The notes under the pieces: generated by a model
Told to the model about the DNA's origin: nothing
The model's input: only the letters and a program-made list of their open reading frames with translations
Databases searched by the model: none
Program-made: the position numbers and the translations under genes
Assembly: GCA_012511645.1 (NCBI GenBank)
Contig: JAAZFP010000247.1
Location: 1-7,629 of the forward strand
Length of the DNA stretch: 7,629 nucleotides
Origin: Microbacteriaceae bacterium
GTDB lineage: Bacteria; Actinomycetota; Actinomycetes; Actinomycetales; Microbacteriaceae
Reading direction: 5' to 3'
Part shown: piece after piece, positions 1-5,681 of the stretch
Layout: every line of letters begins with the position of its first letter
Position numbering within the stretch: position 1 is the stretch's first letter

Positions 1-675
1 ATGGGGCATCTCTCTCGTATCTACGGCTCGCACCACGACACGACTGCCGACCATCACGAGCTGCTGACGGCGTTCTACATGGGCGCGACCATCGTGAACG
101 AGCGGGGCGAGCGATTCATTGACGAGTCAGACTCGTACAAAACCCTCGGTGCTGCGTGCCTGCAACAGCCCGATGGCATGGGTTACCAGATCTTCGATGC
201 TGACATTCGCGCGCAATCCCAGCCGGGGGTGCCGCTGTCTGACATCGATCACCTTGAGGCGAAGGGTCGGCTGTTCGTCGCAGAGACCTTGAACGAACTG
301 GCGGAGCTCGCCGGGATTGATCCCCGCGGCCTTGTTGACACCGTCGCCGCCTACAACCGCGTCGTCGATGGAGAGCAGGGTGACTCAATCGGCCGCACGC
401 ACCTCTGCAATGGCGTGGGCGAACTCACCCGCATCGATCGGGCGCCGTTTTATGCCTACCCTGCGAAAACACTCATGACCTCGACCTATGCGGGTCTCAC
501 GGTCACGCCCGATGCTGAGGTGCTGCGCGCCGACGGTGAGGTGATTGCGGGACTCTATGCCGCCGGTGAGGTAGTGGGAGGGTTTCACGGCGCCGCCTAC
601 ATGACGGGCGCGGCGCTCGGCAAGGCTCTGATCTTTGGTCGCGTGGCCGCGCTGCAGGCGGCGGCGCGGATCTAG
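1..675 (+). CDS. FAD-dependent dehydrogenase/reductase, fumarate reductase flavoprotein-like (C-terminal part, 5' end cut)
   Basis: This is the C-terminal 224 residues of a soluble flavoprotein of the FAD_binding_2 family (fumarate reductase, urocanate reductase, ketosteroid dehydrogenase relatives). The N-terminal Rossmann FAD-binding motif is missing, and family members usually have 450-550 residues, so the gene almost certainly starts left of the window and the ATG at base 1 is internal. Visible family marks are NERGERFIDE (residues 33-42), YQIFDADIR (62-70), the stretch around LNELAELAGID (97-107) followed by LVDTVAAYN, PFYA (149-152), and the FAD-closing motif GLYAAGEVVGG (184-194) followed by GALGKALIFGR-like sequence. 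Compared from memory with Shewanella fumarate reductase, the acid/base Arg seems kept (R70), but the substrate-binding His is Thr/Ser (about 160-161) and the second substrate Arg is Tyr (Y200). Fumarate is therefore an unlikely substrate. The gene is convergent with the TetR gene. Family confidence is high; substrate unknown. Confidence 0.88.
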   Translation: MGHLSRIYGSHHDTTADHHELLTAFYMGATIVNERGERFIDESDSYKTLGAACLQQPDGMGYQIFDADIRAQSQPGVPLSDIDHLEAKGRLFVAETLNELAELAGIDPRGLVDTVAAYNRVVDGEQGDSIGRTHLCNGVGELTRIDRAPFYAYPAKTLMTSTYAGLTVTPDAEVLRADGEVIAGLYAAGEVVGGFHGAAYMTGAALGKALIFGRVAALQAAARI

Positions 676-681
676 GGGCGG

Positions 682-697
682 CGAGCCTCGAGGCTCG
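682..697. terminator. 16-bp perfect palindrome between convergent genes, possible bidirectional terminator
   Basis: CGAGCCTCGAGGCTCG is a perfect palindrome lying 6 bases after the flavoprotein stop codon and 30 bases from the tetR stop on the other strand. As RNA it gives a 6-bp GC-rich stem with a UCGA loop in either direction. There is no T-tract on either side, so terminator function is only suggested by position between two convergent genes. A smaller palindrome, CGCCGGCG, follows at 704-711. Confidence 0.4.
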
Positions 698-727
698 TGC
701 AATGCGCCGGCGTACCACCCGGACGAT

Positions 728-1363
728 TTACCGTCGGGTCGCCCAACCGACGACGACGTCGCCGATCATGGTGCGCATGTGGTCGCGGGTGTCGGGTGAC
801 GCGAAGTCAACACTGAACAGAAACCCGAACGTGTGCCGGTTCATGACCTGAAAGACACAGTAGGAGCTGATGAGCAGGTGCATGTCGAGGGCTGTCACGT
901 CATCGCGAAACACGCCATCCGCCCTCCCGCGATCGAGTGCCTGCTCCAACACGCCGAGGGCAGGCGCGTTCAGCTCACGCAGCGATTCGAGGCCCCTGAT
1001 CGTGCGGCCCCGATGAATGTTCTCAATCGCAACAAGGCGAATGAAGTCCTGATGCTCGAGGTGGTGGTCGAACGTCAACTGTGCAATGTGGCGCACCGAC
1101 TCGATCGGATCAAGGTTCGCCGAAACGATGCTCTGCTCCGCTTCACGAATGCCACGATAGGCCCGCTCGAGCACTGCCTGGTAGAGCCCCTCTTTGCTGC
1201 CAAAGTAGTAGTAGATCATGCGTTTTGTGGTGCCCGTGCGTGCCGCGATCTCATCGACACCGGTGCCCGTGTAGCCGGTCTCTGCGAATGCAGCCATCGC
1301 CTCTGTGAGCAGGCGTGACTTGGTGCGCTCTGCGTCCCTGCGTTGCACCGTGCGTTCGGCCAT
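728..1363 (-). CDS. TetR-family transcriptional regulator
   Basis: A 211-residue one-component repressor-type regulator, of usual TetR length. The N-terminal DNA-binding domain spans about residues 11-65: the helix-turn-helix runs from VDEIAARTG (37-45) into the recognition helix TKRMIYYYF (46-54), followed by the family-typical GSKEGLYQAVLE. The C-terminal half (about 85-211) is an all-helical ligand-binding and dimer domain, including ENIHRG and a hydrophobic segment LLISSYCVFQVMNR. I chose the ATG at 1363 because AAAGGA lies 7 bases upstream and the protein then starts MAERTVQRR; a GTG-initiated version from 1399 would add 12 residues with no better ribosome site. It lies downstream of dctP on the same strand, 120 bases away with strong hairpins between, and is convergent with the flavoprotein gene. 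It probably controls neighbouring catabolic genes; ligand and operator are unknown. Confidence 0.93.
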   Translation of the reverse strand: MAERTVQRRDAERTKSRLLTEAMAAFAETGYTGTGVDEIAARTGTTKRMIYYYFGSKEGLYQAVLERAYRGIREAEQSIVSANLDPIESVRHIAQLTFDHHLEHQDFIRLVAIENIHRGRTIRGLESLRELNAPALGVLEQALDRGRADGVFRDDVTALDMHLLISSYCVFQVMNRHTFGFLFSVDFASPDTRDHMRTMIGDVVVGWATRR

Positions 1364-1370
1364 CTGTTCA

Positions 1371-1376
1371 TCCTTT
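1371..1376 (-). promoter_or_regulatory. Ribosome binding site of the TetR gene
   Basis: AAAGGA on the minus strand, 7 bases before the ATG at 1363. It decides this start over the upstream in-frame GTG at 1399. Confidence 0.7.
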
Positions 1377-1400
1377 CGTACCACCACCACGTGGCGCAAT

Positions 1401-1421
1401 CGGGCGGCTGGCGTCCGCCCG
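1401..1421. promoter_or_regulatory. 7-bp inverted repeat upstream of tetR (operator or second hairpin)
   Basis: CGGGCGG and CCGCCCG form a perfect 7-bp inverted repeat with a 7-base spacer, 21 bp in total, 38 bases upstream of the tetR start. It could be an autoregulatory operator of the TetR protein, whose sites are typically palindromic, or a second RNA hairpin behind the larger one at 1429-1476. A short perfect palindrome, CCACGTGG, lies nearer the gene at 1387-1394 and is an alternative operator candidate. Confidence 0.35.
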
Positions 1422-1428
1422 TGCGAGA

Positions 1429-1476
1429 TGCGAAAGAGGGGCGAGTGCAGCGTGCCGCACCCGCCCCTCTTTCGCA
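1429..1476 (-). terminator. Strong hairpin after dctP, probable terminator or mRNA 3'-end stabiliser
   Basis: A perfect 15-bp inverted repeat (arms 1429-1443 and 1462-1476, core GCGAAAGAGGGGCG) starts 7 bases past the dctP stop codon. After one mismatch the stem continues for 4 more bp (1445-1448 with 1457-1460), leaving an 8-base loop. No T-tract follows on the minus strand, so this is not a classical intrinsic terminator. U-less hairpins of this kind are often found at 3' ends in actinobacteria. It could separate dctP from tetR expression or protect the abundant dctP mRNA from 3' decay. Confidence 0.7.
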
Positions 1477-1483
1477 GGGTTCG

Positions 1484-2536
1484 TTAGCCAGCGGTGGCGC
1501 GAATCGCCTCGTAAGCCGAGAGGATGTCACCTGAGTAGTTCGAGGTGAAGTAGTCCTCTGCCTTGGTGCGGAACGCATCCATGTCGATGTCTTCAGTCTC
1601 GACCACGGTGAAGTTCGAGTCAGTGCGGTACTCGTCGAGAATCTTGTCGGTCTCTTCGTCCACGCAAGCGCGGTTCTCGGGACGAATCTCGCGAATGGTC
1701 TCTTCCAGCAGAGCGGTCTGCTCGTCGTTCATCTTCTCGTAGGTCTTATCGCTCACGAGAATCCAGTGGATGCCGACCTGGTGGTTGTTGAGCACCGCAG
1801 TGTTCAGCACCTCGTCGTAGCTGGACGAGTGGGTCGCAACGATGGGGTTCTCCTGGCCCACGGCGATGCCCTGCTGCAGTGCGGTGTAGACCTCTTCAAC
1901 CGCAACCGACACGGGGTTGGTCACACCGAGTGCCGCTGCGTTTGCGAGAAACGCGGGCGAGTTCGGGAAGCGGATTGGCGCACCCTCGAGATCGCTCGGG
2001 CTGGTGACCGGCAGATCCTTGGTGGTGAAGGTGCGGTTGCCGAAGAACCAGCCGTCAACGATGTTCACGCCGGTGGCCTCGTGGAACGCGCCAAACAGCT
2101 CGTCCGAATCATTGTCGATCCAGTCAAATGCGTGGTCGATGTCGTCGAACACGTATGCGGCATCAACCACACCGATCGGTTCGAAGGTGGAGCTCATCGC
2201 TGACGCGCCCTGCAGGTCGATATCGATGTCGCCCCCCTGAATCTGAGGCAGCCGGTCGGCGTCTGGGCCGAGCTGGCTTGCGGGGTAGAGGTCAACGGTG
2301 AAACCGATGTCGGCTCCCTCGAGGCGCTCCTTCAACAGGTCAACACCACAGAAATAGTTCGGCGTCTGCTCGTTCTGGCTTGTAGCGACCGTCAGGGTGA
2401 CCTCGTTAACGGCGCCGTCAGCGGTGTCGCCACCGTCTGAAGAGCCGCCGCTGCTTGAGCAGCCGCTCAGCACAAGTGCTGAGGTGGCAATGAGTGAGGT
2501 CACGACGACGCCGCGACGGAGGGGTGTAGTACGCAT
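1484..2536 (-). CDS. dctP: TRAP transporter substrate-binding lipoprotein, DctP family
   Basis: A 350-residue extracytoplasmic solute-binding protein of TRAP-type secondary transporters, which typically bind organic acids. Residues 1-25 are a signal peptide (basic MRTTPLRR, hydrophobic core, lipobox LSGC) with C26 as the lipidated Cys, followed by a flexible Ser/Gly/Asp linker to about 42. The mature domain shows DctP marks: LYPASQLG (83-90), GNRTFTTKDLPVTSPSDLEG (166-185), IRFPNSPAF (188-196), in which R189 fits the conserved carboxylate-binding Arg, and ALQQGIAVGQENP (219-231). Two further Cys (63, 291) could pair outside the cell. The start is ATG 2536, with AAAGGAG 9 bases upstream; the reading frame is open to 2974 but the longer protein would bury the signal peptide. 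No DctQ or DctM membrane subunit is adjacent: tetR follows downstream and the divergent Gfo/Idh gene lies upstream. Substrate inferred only from context. Confidence 0.93.
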   Translation of the reverse strand: MRTTPLRRGVVVTSLIATSALVLSGCSSSGGSSDGGDTADGAVNEVTLTVATSQNEQTPNYFCGVDLLKERLEGADIGFTVDLYPASQLGPDADRLPQIQGGDIDIDLQGASAMSSTFEPIGVVDAAYVFDDIDHAFDWIDNDSDELFGAFHEATGVNIVDGWFFGNRTFTTKDLPVTSPSDLEGAPIRFPNSPAFLANAAALGVTNPVSVAVEEVYTALQQGIAVGQENPIVATHSSSYDEVLNTAVLNNHQVGIHWILVSDKTYEKMNDEQTALLEETIREIRPENRACVDEETDKILDEYRTDSNFTVVETEDIDMDAFRTKAEDYFTSNYSGDILSAYEAIRATAG

Positions 2537-2545
2537 GGTGGAATT

Positions 2546-2552
2546 CTCCTTT
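2546..2552 (-). promoter_or_regulatory. Ribosome binding site of dctP
   Basis: AAAGGAG on the minus strand, 9 bases upstream of the ATG at 2536. It fixes the start right before the lipoprotein signal peptide and rules out the upstream extension of the frame. Confidence 0.8.
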
Positions 2553-2633
2553 GAATCGGTGCACTCTTCCACCTCGATACTCTGCCACCGGTCGTCGCCA
2601 GCACAGTCGAGTCTCAGCGAGTGGAACACCTCA

Positions 2634-2646
2634 CGTTTTGATAACG
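2634..2646. promoter_or_regulatory. CGTT-N5-AACG inverted repeat, possible operator half
   Basis: CGTT at 2634-2637 and AACG at 2643-2646 form a short inverted repeat around TTGAT. The same AACG/CGTT box recurs at 2661-2664 and in the larger repeat at 2689-2709, so this may be one site in an operator cluster. The arms are short and chance occurrence cannot be excluded for this element alone. Confidence 0.3.
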
Positions 2647-2688
2647 GGGAACCGGAATCGAACGTGTAGTCTCTGGTGCCAACCGCCC

Positions 2689-2709
2689 CCAACGGCGCGC
2701 CATCGTTGG
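2689..2709. promoter_or_regulatory. 21-bp inverted repeat upstream of the Gfo/Idh gene, candidate operator
   Basis: CCAACG (2689-2694) and CGTTGG (2704-2709) are perfect 6-bp inverted arms with a 9-base spacer that itself contains the palindromic core GGCGCGCC (2694-2701). It lies 43 bases upstream of the TTG start, where a repressor could block the rightward promoter or a hairpin could form in the leader RNA. Which protein would bind it is unknown; the TetR-family product nearby is the obvious candidate in the window. Confidence 0.45.
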
Positions 2710-2739
2710 AAGCCCACCGCAGCGCTGCACACCGGCGAG

Positions 2740-2745
2740 AAGGAG
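2740..2745 (+). promoter_or_regulatory. Ribosome binding site selecting a TTG start
   Basis: AAGGAG lies 7 bases before the TTG at 2753. This strong site is the reason to accept the rare TTG as start; the protein then begins a few residues before the Rossmann-fold strand, as expected for the family. Confidence 0.8.
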
Positions 2746-2752
2746 AACCGTC

Positions 2753-3859
2753 TTGACCGACACTCACGCACCAGTTCGCATCGGCCTTGCCGGCTACGGG
2801 TTTATGGGCAGGCAACACGCAGAGTTCATTGAGCGCCAGGCACAGGCAACGCTTGTAGCGATCGCCGACCCCGCGCCAGTTGATGCACCCGTGCCGGTGT
2901 ACGTCACCATCGAGGCGATGATCGAGAGCCAACAGCTCGATGCGGTGATCATCGTGAATCCGAATGTGCTGCACGTTGACAGCGCGATCGAATGTCTTGA
3001 GGCAGGGCTCACCGTGCTGCTCGAAAAGCCGGTGGCAACCAGCTATGCAGAGTCACTGCGACTCGTTGACGCGGTCGACCGGCTGCAGGGTCGTCTGCTC
3101 GTCGGCCACCACCGTCGGCACCATCCCTCAATTACGAGCAGCGCAGCTGCATTGGCGGCGGGAGCAATCGGGGATCTGGTGGGTGTCAGCGGGGTGTGGT
3201 CGGCGCGCAAGGAAGACGTATACTTTACGGAAATCCCGTGGCATGCGGAGCCTGGAGCTGGTGTCATGCTGATCAATATGGTGCACGACCTTGACCTCTT
3301 GCGGCACCTGTGTGGGGAGGTCGTTGACGTGCAGGCAATGACCAGCACCCACGCTCGCGGGCTGGTCGTGGAAGACACCGCCAGTGTGAACCTCAGGTTT
3401 GCCAGCGGGGTTGTGGGCAGCTTCTTTGCGTCTGATGCGGGTGTTTCGCCGTGGGGCTGGGATCAGGCGACCGAGGACACCCTCGAATTTCCCTTTGTGC
3501 GAGACAGCATGGCCTACCAATTGGTGGGCACTCGCGGAGCGCTTTCGGTGCCTGACCTGGCTAGATACAGCTATGATCCTTCGGTCGCACCCAACTGGCA
3601 CTCGCCGCTGTCGCGCACCTATCTTGAGGCGCCGCAGACCAGCTCGTACGACGCGCAACTGAAGCACTTTCTTGCGGTCGTGCGCGGCGAGGCGGCGCCG
3701 CTCGTCACCGCGGCTGACGCGGCTGGCACGCTGGCGCTGATCGAGGCTGCGGCGCAATCGGCAGCGACCGGTCGCACTATCAGCATGGAAGAATTTCGTG
3801 CTCAGCGTGCGGGCAACCAGCGCTCAGATTCGTCGTTCACACCCGTGACATTTAATTAA
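2753..3859 (+). CDS. Gfo/Idh/MocA-family NAD(P)-dependent oxidoreductase
   Basis: A 368-residue cytoplasmic dehydrogenase of usual family length (330-390). The N-terminal Rossmann domain (about 7-120) carries the dinucleotide motif GYGFMGRQH (14-22), then VNPNVLH (68-74) and the family signature EKP (91-93), whose K92 is normally catalytic. The C-terminal alpha/beta domain (about 121-350) contains GHHRRHHP (118-125) and INMVHDLDLLRHLCG (174-188), where H178 fits the catalytic His. The Asp normally four residues before that His is I174 here, with N175 beside it, as I recall for a subgroup of the family. Such enzymes oxidise a secondary alcohol of a cyclitol, sugar or sugar acid using NAD(P)+. 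The start is TTG with a strong AAGGAG. The quiC-type gene begins 21 bases downstream, so oxidation of a shikimate- or quinate-like alcohol to a keto compound is a plausible but unproven role. Confidence 0.92.
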   Translation: MTDTHAPVRIGLAGYGFMGRQHAEFIERQAQATLVAIADPAPVDAPVPVYVTIEAMIESQQLDAVIIVNPNVLHVDSAIECLEAGLTVLLEKPVATSYAESLRLVDAVDRLQGRLLVGHHRRHHPSITSSAAALAAGAIGDLVGVSGVWSARKEDVYFTEIPWHAEPGAGVMLINMVHDLDLLRHLCGEVVDVQAMTSTHARGLVVEDTASVNLRFASGVVGSFFASDAGVSPWGWDQATEDTLEFPFVRDSMAYQLVGTRGALSVPDLARYSYDPSVAPNWHSPLSRTYLEAPQTSSYDAQLKHFLAVVRGEAAPLVTAADAAGTLALIEAAAQSAATGRTISMEEFRAQRAGNQRSDSSFTPVTFN

Positions 3860-3873
3860 CAGATTGGTACATT
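3845..3873 (+). promoter_or_regulatory. Predicted promoter for quiC, likely producing a leaderless mRNA
   Basis: GTGACA (3845-3850, 5 of 6 matches to TTGACA) and TACATT (3868-3873, 4 of 6 to TATAAT, fits TANNNT) are separated by an AT-rich 17-base spacer. The -10 box ends 7 bases before the ATG at 3881, so transcription would begin at or next to the start codon. The element overlaps the end of the Gfo/Idh gene. No Shine-Dalgarno sequence is present in the 21-base gap, consistent with leaderless translation. Confidence 0.55.
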
Positions 3874-3880
3874 AGCTGAC

Positions 3881-5671
3881 ATGCGCACCTCAATTGCCAC
3901 CGTCTGCCTCTCCGGAGGGCTTGTCGAAAAGCTGCATGCCATCGCTGAGGCCGGGTTCGACGGTGTCGAGATCATGGACTCCGACCTGGTGCCCGCGGCC
4001 GAATCACCCGAAGAGATTCGCGCTCTCTGCGCACGCCTTGGCCTCACCATCGACCTCTTCCAGCCGTTTCGTGATTTTGAGGGCGTTGATGAGGTGACGC
4101 TTGCCGACAACTTGCGTCGGGCGAGGGCAAAGTTCGAGATCATGGATCGGCTCGGTGCCAAAATGATCCTTCTGTGCAGCAATGTTGCCACCGCGACAAT
4201 CGCAGACCATGAGGTTGCCGCTGAACAGCTCGGACAGCTTGCTGATCTGGCGTCTGAGTATGGCATTTCGATCGCCTACGAGGCCCTCGCCTGGGGGCGA
4301 TACGTGAGCGACTACCGCGACGCGTGGAAGATCGTGCAGCTCGCTGATCGCCCAAACCTTGGGGTGTGCCTCGACAGCTTTCATGTGCTGTCACGAGGCC
4401 ATGATCCGCGCGAGATCGAAGCTATTGACGCCGAGAAGCTGTTCTTTTTGCAGCTCGCAGACGCGCCGCACATGCAGATGGACATTCTCTCGTGGAGCCG
4501 CCATCATCGGCTGTTTCCCGGTGAGGGCGACTTCGATCTCATCAGCTTTGTGTCGCACATGATTCGGGCCGGTTATCGTGGCCCACTCTCGCTTGAGGTA
4601 TTCAACGATACCTTTCGCCAAACCGATGTGCGCAGAACCGCGAAGCACGCGCTGAGGTCACTGCGTTGGCTCTACGACCGCGCCTGCGCAGCGAATAGTT
4701 GGGAGTCGAAGATTGACGCCCCGCAGCCCCCACGAGCCATTGACTTCGTGGAACTCACCGGCGAAGACCTTGGCGAGATCGAGCAGGCCCTGCACCAGCT
4801 CGGCTTCGTATTCGGCGGTCGGCACCGCAGCAAGCCGGTGCGGTTGTGGCAAGCGGGTGAGGCCAACGTCATTTTGAACGAGCAACCACGCACTCAGGGC
4901 ACGCGGCTCGGAAGTCTTGGGCTTCTCGTTGATGATGCCGAGGCAGCAAAGCGGCGTGCGGTCGCCATCGGTGCGCCCGCTGCGTTTCGACGCACCTACG
5001 AGGGCGAATACGATCTGCCGGGCGTGCTGGCTACCGAAGGCATTGAGGTGTTCTGGAACGCACGCACCGCCGAGGAGTCATGGCGTGATGAGTTTGAAGG
5101 CGGCAGCACACCGGGAACCGAGTCAATGCGTGGCGTGATCGATCACATTAATATTGCCTACCCGTGGCAGGAATTTGACGAGGCCGTGCTGTTTCACACG
5201 AGCACCCTCGCACTGGGCGCTGAACCGGCCTCAGAACTTCCAGGGCCGCGAGGTCTCGTGCGCAGCCAGGTCATGCGCACCGATGACGGGGTCGTGCGCA
5301 TTGCGATGAATCTTGCTCCACCAACTGCGCCGCTCCTGCCGCGCCACATCGCTGTGCGCGTTGATGACGCGATCTCGGTGGCGCGCCGCGCGAAGGAGCG
5401 AGGACTTCCGTTCCTGCCCATTCCCGATAACTACTATGACGATCTCGAGGCGCGGTTTGGCCTCGACGCCGAGTTGCTCGCAGAGCTCCAAGAGCTCGAT
5501 CTGTTCTATGACCGTGACGAGCAGGGCTCGTTCTTGCACTTTTATACGCCCGTGGTCGATCAGGTGTTTCTCGAGGTAGTGCAGCGCATCGACGGCTATG
5601 ACGGGTATGGCGCGGCAAATGCGCCGGTGCGGCTCACCGCGCAGCGCACCTTCGAAAGTGAGACGGCGTAG
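3881..5671 (+). CDS. quiC: 3-dehydroshikimate dehydratase (QuiC type) fused to an HPPD-like VOC domain
   Basis: A 596-residue two-domain cytoplasmic protein. Residues 1 to about 270 are a xylose-isomerase-like TIM barrel (AP_endonuc_2). It carries the metal-ligand set known for QuiC-type dehydratases: E134 (AYEALAWG), D165 with H168 (CLDSFH), Q191 (FLQLADAP) and E239 (SLEVFN). Such enzymes dehydrate 3-dehydroshikimate to protocatechuate. Residues about 285-580 are a double glyoxalase-fold module like 4-hydroxyphenylpyruvate dioxygenase. It keeps a 2-His-1-Glu metal set: H422 (IDHINIAYP), H489 (PRHIAVRVDD) and E565 (FLEVVQR). It also has YYDDLEARFG and DRDEQGS, but lacks the usual Gln and Phe-rich substrate pocket and ends GYGAANAPVRL instead of the HPPD form. 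The same fusion is known from pseudomonads (about 630 residues). The ATG at 3881 starts directly at the first barrel strand. The permease gene is convergent, 10 bases away. Its role inferred from context is the aromatising step of shikimate/quinate breakdown. Confidence 0.92.
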   Translation: MRTSIATVCLSGGLVEKLHAIAEAGFDGVEIMDSDLVPAAESPEEIRALCARLGLTIDLFQPFRDFEGVDEVTLADNLRRARAKFEIMDRLGAKMILLCSNVATATIADHEVAAEQLGQLADLASEYGISIAYEALAWGRYVSDYRDAWKIVQLADRPNLGVCLDSFHVLSRGHDPREIEAIDAEKLFFLQLADAPHMQMDILSWSRHHRLFPGEGDFDLISFVSHMIRAGYRGPLSLEVFNDTFRQTDVRRTAKHALRSLRWLYDRACAANSWESKIDAPQPPRAIDFVELTGEDLGEIEQALHQLGFVFGGRHRSKPVRLWQAGEANVILNEQPRTQGTRLGSLGLLVDDAEAAKRRAVAIGAPAAFRRTYEGEYDLPGVLATEGIEVFWNARTAEESWRDEFEGGSTPGTESMRGVIDHINIAYPWQEFDEAVLFHTSTLALGAEPASELPGPRGLVRSQVMRTDDGVVRIAMNLAPPTAPLLPRHIAVRVDDAISVARRAKERGLPFLPIPDNYYDDLEARFGLDAELLAELQELDLFYDRDEQGSFLHFYTPVVDQVFLEVVQRIDGYDGYGAANAPVRLTAQRTFESETA

Positions 5672-5681
5672 CGCTGGCGCA

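Larger units (their letters stand above)
2537..2752. promoter_or_regulatory. Divergent promoter region between dctP and the Gfo/Idh gene
   Basis: These 216 bases separate the two divergent start codons and must hold the promoters for both. No open frame of interest is seen. Besides the two ribosome sites at its ends it contains the inverted repeats described separately. I find no convincing -35/-10 pair. A TAGTCT hexamer (2667-2672, TANNNT type) is a weak -10 candidate for the rightward gene. A TTGGCA hexamer on the minus strand (reading down from about 2682) is a weak -35 candidate for dctP. Confidence 0.7.

Noticed and set aside
1..3. ATG at base 1 as the true start of the flavoprotein
   Set aside because: The N-terminal FAD-binding half of the family would be absent, so this Met is internal and the gene continues to the left.
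833..1318. 161-codon open frame on the plus strand opposite the TetR gene
   Set aside because: It lies wholly antisense to a clear TetR-family coding sequence, resembles no protein I know and has no ribosome site; such frames are common in GC-rich DNA.
1364..1399. GTG start at 1399 for the TetR gene, 12 residues longer
   Set aside because: The ATG at 1363 has AAAGGA at 7 bases and gives the normal distance to the helix-turn-helix.
2537..2974. N-terminal extension of dctP to 2974
   Set aside because: The frame is open, but it would cross the divergent promoter region and overlap the Gfo/Idh gene, and would place about 146 residues before a typical lipoprotein signal peptide that has its own strong ribosome site.
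3128..3757. 209-codon minus-strand open frame opposite the Gfo/Idh gene
   Set aside because: Antisense to recognised Gfo/Idh coding sequence; composition is Arg-rich and shows no domain.
5671..5680. GCGCTGGCGC as a terminator between quiC and the permease gene
   Set aside because: The stem is only 4 bp with a 2-base loop, overlaps the quiC stop codon and has no T-tract.
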